Origin: Bacillota bacterium
Lineage (GTDB): Bacteria; Bacillota; Clostridia; Acetivibrionales; DSM-1351
Length of the DNA: 6,434 nucleotides
Assembly: GCA_023426005.1 (NCBI GenBank)
Contig: JAFABO010000191.1
Coordinates: 1-6,434, forward strand
Reading direction: 5' to 3'
Shown here: one piece after another, positions 1 through 5,116 of the stretch
Layout: the number at the start of each line of letters is the position of its first letter
Numbering within the stretch: position 1 is the stretch's first letter
Program-made: the position numbers and the translations under genes
The notes under the pieces: generated by a model
Databases searched by the model: none
Seen by the model: only the letters and a program-made list of their open reading frames with translations
Told to the model about the DNA's origin: nothing

Positions 1-125
1 GCCAGAAAAAGAGGTATAATTGTGGCCATTCCCAAAATATCCGTCCCAAGTATGTTAAAAATCCCCTCAAACAAAATGCAGTAATAATTGAGACTGTTTT
101 TTAATCTTCCTATTAAGTTGTTCAT
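1..125 (-). CDS. N-terminus of a probable MFS transporter (partial, runs off left edge)
   Basis: Only the first 41 codons are in the window. The peptide begins MNNLIGRLKNSLNYYCILFE and continues through a hydrophobic stretch ending IIPLFLA. A short basic lead-in, then a Phe/Gly/Ile-rich first membrane segment with a Gly-x-x-x-Ile-Pro-Leu-Phe-Leu pattern, resembles the start of Major Facilitator Superfamily proteins in Clostridia, but this is an inference from a short fragment. It lies 48 bases behind the hydrolase on the same strand with no terminator between them, so it is probably co-transcribed and concerned with the same sugar. A GGAGGAGG ribosome binding site lies at 140-147, but its spacing to the ATG is 14 bases, longer than ideal; no closer in-frame start exists. 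Another polytopic membrane protein cannot be excluded. Confidence 0.5.
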   Translation of the reverse strand, partial: MNNLIGRLKNSLNYYCILFEGIFNILGTDILGMATIIPLFL

Positions 126-173
126 TCTTACAGTAAATTCCTCCTCCGGTAAAAAGACACATAGCTGCAATCA

Positions 174-2831
174 TCATACCTTATCGATGCTGTAAGAATG
201 TTCTTTTTCAGCTTTGAATACGATACCTTCCCGGCGCTTTCCATCCAGGCTGAAAGGAACTGCCTTTCCGGTGTTTGTGTCGGTAACGTCAACTTTACTT
301 CCCTGCCACGGATTGACGATACAGCATTCCAATGAACGGCGTGCGGCAATTGTTACAGCTTTTATACCCTCCGCATCCTTTGCTGCTGAAATCTCAAAAC
401 CGCCCCGGGCAAGCATATTTTTGAATGAAATTGTACACCACTCAGGTACAACTGGGAAAATATGAATTCTTCCCGATCTGCTGTTAAGCAGCCTTTCGGG
501 ATTTTCCAGCAATTCATCGGTCAATATCCTGTTGTCATCTATTTTAATTGACGGCATATTGTAGCCGCATGGAACATACTCTGCAAAGCTTCCCACCAGT
601 ATGTACGGGTTGGAATTATGCGCAGCACGGACAGTATCACAGGTACGGACAATCAAATCCTTTTCCTCAGCAGGGCTGTCAAGATTTATTTCATCTGCCA
701 GTGTTGCAGGGTAGTTCGCACTGTTGATTTCATGATCCCCTGCCTGCCACCTTGGCATTGCTCCCGGATTTCCCGCTAAAATTTCACCTGTTCCAACCAT
801 GAATTTAGGGTATGGGGGCAGATTATCGGCAACCTCTTTCCAACCAGCAATCAGCTCACTGTCCACATTCATCATTGCTGCAGCTTCTATGGCCATATTG
901 AGTGTTTTGCGGAATACGGCAATTGCGCCTGTGGTATCCTGCGCATACTTTAGCTTGTATGAAATTCCATAGCTCTCTGTTTCAACAGTGGGCAGCAGGT
1001 GATAATATTTTCCGTCAAAGCCTCTGCGGGCAAAGGCTTCATAGAAAATTGCAAGTTCCCTTAAAACCGGGTACACAGTTTCCTTTAAGAATTCTTCATC
1101 ACCGGTATAATCCCATAAGTTCCAGATTACTTTCATTACCTGTCCCGGAACTTCCATGCAAAAATCCAGTGTCTGGTTTTCTATATACCATGGATCAGGT
1201 TCTGCCGGAGGCAAATAGCCATGGCCCATTATAAGGCCCGGTAAACCGTATATGTCCTTTGCCTTTTGCTTTAATGCATCCTTCCAATAGGTTACAAGCT
1301 GCGACCACATATACATTATTTCGTACTGGTTGCGCACAAACCATTTACCCTCGGTGAAAAGCTCATTATAGCAGGGCAGTGAATGCCAGGATTGAGTATC
1401 AATATCAAAGGCTGCATATCCCGCCCCGCCCTCTTTTCTGGAAGGATCGGGTACACAGTAGCCGCCGTGCCCGTATGACCAGCTTAAATAGGCATCCTTT
1501 AAAAGGGAGTTGTTAACCTTCTCATCACGGCTTTGGGGACTCCCCACAAAAATACGCCCGTTCTCCCTGCGGGTATACAGTTCATCGTACCAGCTGCGGT
1601 TTTCTTCATACAAACCCTTGTATCCGATTTTCTCCGCTTCAAGAAGCTGTCTCTTTGCCTCTTCAAAATAATCCCCGGTTTCGTTGGATGTAACGACACT
1701 TACATATATTCTGGCTTTGCCGGTTCCTATTGCTGAAATCTCTGCCGTTCCGGCAACACCGGGTGAATTTCGGACCCAGGAAAAGGCTCGTTCCATCTTT
1801 TCCATTTCACCATCGTGTCCGATGGTTTCCTTGAAAATAAGCTTGCCTTGAGCATCTCTGGGTATGCGCTGAGGAGTTCCCAAGCCCTTTTGGAGTGACT
1901 GATATGAAATTTCTGCATCAGGGTCGGATACCATTCCCATCATAACGTAGCGGAATCCGTCTTTAAAGCTTCTGTCCACAGGGAATACCTGTTCAATCCA
2001 GAAAAATCTCCCGTCGCACCCGCTTGCCGGAGGTGCAAATGGTTTGTTAAAATCTGAATCTGCTGAATAATTATAATATTTTACAGGATCCTTTTTGGAA
2101 ACAGGACGATAGACTACTCCGCCTGTCTCCGGTTTTTCAATATAATTGCCGTTTTCGTCCATATAGCGTCTATGCCCCTGGTCCTGATGGCGGTATAGTC
2201 TGAACTGCAATGGTGTCTCCAGATTTTTGTACTCGGTATCCACCACCACCACATTCCGCTTCATGGACATAAGGTATTTTATATCAAGCTCTTTACTGCC
2301 TTTCTCCACATGAACCGAAGCAACTCCGCTGTTCATTTCATGTATGGAATCCGGCTGCCCGGCCCCCTCCATATCCTTTGATTTGACTATAACCTGCCCT
2401 ACCGCCTTTTGGCAGGGAAACGGATAAAGCTCGGACCAGGCCTGGGCATCGAATCTTCCTCCGGTTTCAAGGAGCACACCGTATTTAGGTCTTGTCAAGC
2501 CCGTTAGCGGCATGTCGTCATAATCCCTGTTTGCCTCCGAAAAGGCCCCTTTCATCACCTCATCCAGCGTAATGGGTTTCCTTCTGAAATATCTCCTGTC
2601 GTATATATCTGTCTTCAACATGCTTAATGTTATATGTTCAGCCTCACCCCAAATACTGCCTTTCATTTTTGGAGTATAAATGCGGGATGACTTGCCCATG
2701 GGGCGTTCAAATACGTCTCCGGGATATGTGGGATTTACCTTGCGTATGAAAGTCTCTTTAGCCGCCATATCCTTATAGGTTGTTTCTTTTTTGAATATAT
2801 CAGCAAGAACCTTCTGTGAATTTAACGCCAT
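174..2831 (-). CDS. Cytoplasmic glycoside hydrolase, GH95-like alpha/alpha-barrel family
   Basis: An 885-residue protein with no signal peptide, so it should act in the cytoplasm on imported sugar. Residues about 50-395 look like an N-terminal beta-sandwich (GSIWGEAEHITLSMLKTDIY near the start). A helical linker follows at 395-425 (GYKGLYEENRSWYDELYTRR), typical of the GH95 layout. An alpha-helical barrel spans about 440-770, including LWDYTGDEEFLKETVYPVLR at 572-591. The C-terminal beta domain has GRIHIFPVVPEW and SFKNMLARGGFEISA (about 787-816), close to the GH95 tail. Candidate active-site stretches are FDIDTQSWHSLP (475-486), LLPTVETESYG (612-622) and RWQAGDHEINSANYPA (694-709). Known GH95 enzymes cleave alpha-L-fucosides or alpha-L-galactosides; specificity here is unproven, and a related unclassified family is possible. 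The ATG at 2831 is chosen over one at 2879 because AAGGAAGG lies 7 bases upstream. Confidence 0.72.
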   Translation of the reverse strand: MALNSQKVLADIFKKETTYKDMAAKETFIRKVNPTYPGDVFERPMGKSSRIYTPKMKGSIWGEAEHITLSMLKTDIYDRRYFRRKPITLDEVMKGAFSEANRDYDDMPLTGLTRPKYGVLLETGGRFDAQAWSELYPFPCQKAVGQVIVKSKDMEGAGQPDSIHEMNSGVASVHVEKGSKELDIKYLMSMKRNVVVVDTEYKNLETPLQFRLYRHQDQGHRRYMDENGNYIEKPETGGVVYRPVSKKDPVKYYNYSADSDFNKPFAPPASGCDGRFFWIEQVFPVDRSFKDGFRYVMMGMVSDPDAEISYQSLQKGLGTPQRIPRDAQGKLIFKETIGHDGEMEKMERAFSWVRNSPGVAGTAEISAIGTGKARIYVSVVTSNETGDYFEEAKRQLLEAEKIGYKGLYEENRSWYDELYTRRENGRIFVGSPQSRDEKVNNSLLKDAYLSWSYGHGGYCVPDPSRKEGGAGYAAFDIDTQSWHSLPCYNELFTEGKWFVRNQYEIMYMWSQLVTYWKDALKQKAKDIYGLPGLIMGHGYLPPAEPDPWYIENQTLDFCMEVPGQVMKVIWNLWDYTGDEEFLKETVYPVLRELAIFYEAFARRGFDGKYYHLLPTVETESYGISYKLKYAQDTTGAIAVFRKTLNMAIEAAAMMNVDSELIAGWKEVADNLPPYPKFMVGTGEILAGNPGAMPRWQAGDHEINSANYPATLADEINLDSPAEEKDLIVRTCDTVRAAHNSNPYILVGSFAEYVPCGYNMPSIKIDDNRILTDELLENPERLLNSRSGRIHIFPVVPEWCTISFKNMLARGGFEISAAKDAEGIKAVTIAARRSLECCIVNPWQGSKVDVTDTNTGKAVPFSLDGKRREGIVFKAEKEHSYSIDKV

Positions 2832-2838
2832 TTGCGCA

Positions 2839-2846
2839 CCTTCCTT
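2839..2846 (-). promoter_or_regulatory. Ribosome binding site that fixes the hydrolase start
   Basis: AAGGAAGG on the minus strand, 7 bases before the ATG at 2831. The in-frame ATG 48 bases upstream (2879) has no purine-rich site before it and falls only a few bases after the predicted transcription start, so the shorter 885-residue product is preferred. Confidence 0.8.
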
Positions 2847-2889
2847 ATTTTGAGTATTTTTAGACCGAAGCAAATACATCTACACTAAA

Positions 2890-2919
2890 ATGTTACTGTC
2901 TTTCCTCATATAATCTCAA
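2890..2919 (-). promoter_or_regulatory. Predicted sigma-A promoter for the hydrolase/MFS operon
   Basis: On the minus strand, TTGAGA (2914-2919) and TAACAT (2890-2895) are separated by 18 bases. The -35 matches consensus at 5 of 6 positions and the -10 at 4 of 6, so it is a weak promoter of the kind that needs an activator. Transcription would start near 2883, giving a leader of about 50 bases. A TGACA half-site ends one base upstream of the -35 box. This is prediction from sequence only. Confidence 0.45.
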
Positions 2920-2945
2920 GTGTCAGAAGTTCATTTTGACTGTCA
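2914..2945 (-). promoter_or_regulatory. Operator-like element, left arm of divergent inverted repeat
   Basis: Read on the minus strand the element is TGACAGTC, AAAATGAA, CTTC, TGACA, C and then the -35 box TTGAGA. It matches the plus-strand element at 3037-3067 at 26 of 31 aligned positions with a single-base gap. The two TGACA half-sites start 20 bases apart. The distal TGACAGTCA is also a perfect small palindrome (TGAC-T-GTCA, 2937-2945). The position just upstream of and overlapping the -35 box fits an activator site, as in AraC-family promoters; the identity of the protein is inference. Confidence 0.6.
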
Positions 2946-2974
2946 TATATTATCGGACACAAAGTATAAAATGC

Positions 2975-3005
2975 CTGTAAACCCCGGTTGCCATCCATTT
3001 TACAG
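2975..3005. repeat. Central inverted repeat of the divergent regulatory region
   Basis: CTGTAAA (2975-2981) and TTTACAG (2999-3005) are perfect 7-base inverted arms around a 17-base centre. Their midpoint is 2990, almost the same axis (about 2991) as the large outer inverted repeat, so the whole region has nested two-fold symmetry. It may be a further protein-binding site or simply a residue of the same ancestral duplication. There is no T-tract, so it is not a terminator. Confidence 0.4.
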
Positions 3006-3036
3006 AGCTTATCTCCAAACTGAAAAAAGTGATAAG

Positions 3037-3067
3037 TGACAGTAAAATGAATTTGTGACAATTTACA
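3037..3067 (+). promoter_or_regulatory. Operator-like element, right arm of divergent inverted repeat
   Basis: Read on the plus strand the element is TGACAGT, AAAATGAA, TTTG, TGACA, A and then the -35 box TTTACA. It is the mirror copy of 2914-2945. The half-sites begin at 3037 and 3056, 19 bases apart, and the proximal one ends one base before the -35 box, exactly as in the left arm. Such conserved geometry on both sides suggests one regulator controlling both operons. The binding protein is not encoded in the window. Confidence 0.6.
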
Positions 3068-3091
3068 TGGATAAAGCCGCTTTGTTACAAT
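3062..3091 (+). promoter_or_regulatory. Predicted sigma-A promoter for the ABC importer operon
   Basis: TTTACA (3062-3067) and TACAAT (3086-3091) are separated by 18 bases, and a TG at 3083-3084 makes an extended -10 (TG-T-TACAAT). Transcription would begin near 3098, leaving a leader of about 83 bases before the TTG start. Both boxes match consensus at 5 of 6 positions. The architecture, including the 18-base spacer and the TGACA half-site one base upstream, mirrors the promoter predicted on the minus strand. Confidence 0.5.
3073..3083. promoter_or_regulatory. Small palindrome in the promoter spacer, possible repressor site
   Basis: AAAGC-C-GCTTT is a perfect 11-base palindrome lying wholly between the -35 and -10 boxes of the importer promoter, a classic place for a repressor to bind. 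The equivalent spacer of the minus-strand promoter lacks it. Five-base arms can arise by chance, so this remains tentative. Confidence 0.25.
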
Positions 3092-3167
3092 GGGCTTGAA
3101 TTTAAGTGATGCATCTACATATTCTTTCAATTCCAGGTACATTTCTTCAGTGCTTTTTATTCTGATT

Positions 3168-3173
3168 GGAGAG
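3168..3173 (+). promoter_or_regulatory. Ribosome binding site that fixes a TTG start
   Basis: GGAGAG lies 7 bases before the TTG at 3181. An earlier in-frame TTG at 3166 overlaps this site and has no purine-rich sequence before it, and there is no in-frame ATG near the start of the gene, so 3181 is the best supported start. Confidence 0.7.
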
Positions 3174-3180
3174 TGATTTT

Positions 3181-4128
3181 TTGATCAACAATATTAAAAC
3201 CCGATTGTTGCTTCCACTATGGAAACAAAGACATTTGCAGCTATTTACGTTAACAGGCATGTTATTTATTTTTATTTTCAGCTATATACCGATGATAGGA
3301 ATTCTGATGGCTTTTAAAGACTATAAGATTTCCAGCGGTATTTTAGGTATATTTACCAGCGGCTGGGTAGGATTCAAGTACTTTATTGAATTCTTCACTG
3401 ACTACAACAGTTTAGGTATCATCCGCAATACTCTGGTGATGAGTATTTTGAAGATGATATTCACCTTCCCTTTACCAATCCTGCTGGCATTAGTGCTTAA
3501 TGAAATAAAAATAAGCCCCATAAAAAAACTTGTTCAGACAGCAAGCTATTTGCCATACTTTATTTCTTGGGTAATAGTGGCAGGCTTCTGTCAGATTTTT
3601 CTGCAGTCAAATGGAGTTATTAATTCCGTTTTATCGAATCTTGGTTTAGCAGACAGTCCAATTAAGTTTCTTACAGGCAGCTCCTATTTCCTGCCTATTG
3701 CTGTAATAACCGCCTGCTGGAAGGATATGGGATGGTGGGCCATACTATTCCTGGCAAGTATGGCAGGCATTGACCTGTCACTTTATGAAGCGGCTCAAAT
3801 TGACGGTGCAGGCCGTATAAAAAGAATTTGGTACATTACCTTACCCGGAATCAGAAGCACCATTACCGTTGTTCTGATCCTTGCTCTGGGAAACCTGCTG
3901 GGCGGCGGCCTTGGAGGATCAAACTTCGACCAGTCATACTTGTTGGGAAATGCAGGCAATATAGATATTTCTGAAAATATTCAAACCTATGTCATGAAGG
4001 TCGGTTTGTCCAGCGGAAGATATGCTTATGCAGCCGCAATAGGACTTTGCCAGTCAATAATCTCGGTATTTCTTGTTTTAACCAGCAACTCTCTTGCAAA
4101 GAAGTTCACCGGTGATGGCTTATTTTAA
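3181..4128 (+). CDS. ABC sugar importer permease, LplB/YtePlike (CUT1 family)
   Basis: A 315-residue inner-membrane permease, one half of the translocation channel of a carbohydrate ABC importer. About six membrane segments can be seen, near residues 20-43, 83-106, 118-142, 168-192, 226-246 and 282-302. The cytoplasmic EAA loop that docks the ATPase is clear at 203-222 (EAAQIDGAGRIKRIWYITLP). The tail FDQSYLLGN, then NIQTYVMKVGL and YAYAAAIGLCQS, is characteristic of the LplB subgroup. A glycine-rich run, GGGLGGSNFDQ (241-251), precedes the usual FDQ motif and appears slightly longer than normal. Translation starts at a rare TTG, which may lower its output relative to the later genes. It is first in the operon, with the partner permease 20 bases downstream. 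Family call is firm; the transported sugar is unknown. Confidence 0.9.
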   Translation: MINNIKTRLLLPLWKQRHLQLFTLTGMLFIFIFSYIPMIGILMAFKDYKISSGILGIFTSGWVGFKYFIEFFTDYNSLGIIRNTLVMSILKMIFTFPLPILLALVLNEIKISPIKKLVQTASYLPYFISWVIVAGFCQIFLQSNGVINSVLSNLGLADSPIKFLTGSSYFLPIAVITACWKDMGWWAILFLASMAGIDLSLYEAAQIDGAGRIKRIWYITLPGIRSTITVVLILALGNLLGGGLGGSNFDQSYLLGNAGNIDISENIQTYVMKVGLSSGRYAYAAAIGLCQSIISVFLVLTSNSLAKKFTGDGLF

Positions 4129-4148
4129 CCAAAGGAGGCTTAAGTTCA

Positions 4149-5060
4149 ATGAAAACTTCTATAGCATTTTCACAGAAGATCAAACGTACACAAGAGGACT
4201 GGATTGTTGATACTATAGTTTATGCCCTGGCAATATTTATATTTATCATAACATTTTACCCGTTTTTCCTTTCTATCGTACTTGCGTTCAATGAAGGTAA
4301 GGATGCTACTTATGGCGGCATTTACTTCTGGCCGAGGAAATTTACCCTGGACAACTTTGCAGAGCTTCTCAATGACCCGGCTTGGGGAAAGGCGCTCCTG
4401 ATAACAGTTTTAAGAACAGTACTGGGCACCGGTATAACAGTTTTCTTCACCTGCCTTGTTGCTTATGGCCTTTCAGCAAGGAATCTGATTTTCAGAAAGT
4501 TCTACATGGGTATGGTAATCTTCTCCATGTACTTTTCGGGCGGTATTATTCCCTACTATATGGTTATCCGCTCAATGCACCTGACCAATTCGTTCCTGGT
4601 CTATATTATTCCCAGTGCACTTAATACATTTTTCTTAATAGTAGCCATTTCATTTTTTCAGGACATTCCGAAAGATCTGGCTGAGTCGGCAAGTATTGAC
4701 GGCGCGGGAGAGCTTACGATTTTACGCAAGATCATCCTTCCCATTTCAAAACCATTGCTTGCCACAATTGCAATATTTACTGCGGTTACACAATGGAACA
4801 GCTGGTATGATTGTGCTTTCTTTACTCAGAATAAAGCCCTTCGTACCATGGGTTATTTACTTATGTCAGTTATAAAAAAGTCCAGTATGTCACAATCAAA
4901 CATGGATTCCTATGCAGCTTCAATTGCAAACAGTACCATTACTACTGTTTCAGTTCAGCTGGCAGCTATGATTGTGGCTGTTGCGCCTATACTTCTCATA
5001 TACCCTTTCTTTCAAAGATATATTGTAAGCGGTCTTACCCTAGGTTCAGTTAAAGGCTGA
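4149..5060 (+). CDS. ABC sugar importer permease, YtcP/LplC-like (CUT1 family)
   Basis: A 303-residue membrane protein forming the second half of the importer channel with the preceding permease. Its first membrane segment is about residues 21-46, followed by an extracellular loop with FWPRKFTLDNF (60-70), typical of MalG-type subunits. The EAA loop is at 179-198: ESASIDGAGELTILRKIILP, with Ser in place of the first Ala. The C-terminus YPFFQRYIVSGLTLGSVKG is the hallmark ending of this subgroup. The start is well supported by AAAGGAGG at 4131-4138, 10 bases before ATG. The gap from the upstream gene is 20 bases and the solute-binding gene follows after 56 bases, so all three should be co-transcribed. 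No ATPase gene is in the window; importers of this type commonly use a shared MsmX-like ATPase, which is family knowledge rather than something seen here. Confidence 0.92.
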   Translation: MKTSIAFSQKIKRTQEDWIVDTIVYALAIFIFIITFYPFFLSIVLAFNEGKDATYGGIYFWPRKFTLDNFAELLNDPAWGKALLITVLRTVLGTGITVFFTCLVAYGLSARNLIFRKFYMGMVIFSMYFSGGIIPYYMVIRSMHLTNSFLVYIIPSALNTFFLIVAISFFQDIPKDLAESASIDGAGELTILRKIILPISKPLLATIAIFTAVTQWNSWYDCAFFTQNKALRTMGYLLMSVIKKSSMSQSNMDSYAASIANSTITTVSVQLAAMIVAVAPILLIYPFFQRYIVSGLTLGSVKG

Positions 5061-5116
5061 CGGATTCTCAAATCCCGGCTTTAATTGTATAAAAATAATA
5101 TTTAAGGAGGATTTTT

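Noticed and set aside
2977..2994. Possible catabolite-response (cre) site beginning TGTAAACC in the regulatory region
   Set aside because: The required central CG and following T positions do not match the cre consensus, so CcpA control cannot be claimed from this site.
3096..3125. Alternative promoter TTGAAT-18-TATTCT for the importer operon
   Set aside because: It is possible, but it lacks the extended -10 and the operator geometry shared with the minus-strand promoter, so the upstream TTTACA/TACAAT promoter is preferred.
2906..3142. A 78-codon open frame on the minus strand across the divergent intergenic region
   Set aside because: It has only a weak ribosome binding site, no recognisable domain, and covers both operator arms and both predicted promoters. 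The regulatory reading explains the sequence better, though a small leader gene cannot be formally excluded.
5062..5075. Small hairpin GGATT-CTCA-AATCC between the second permease and the binding protein
   Set aside because: The stem is only five base pairs and no T-run follows immediately, so it is not a convincing terminator. It might influence mRNA processing, but nothing else supports that.
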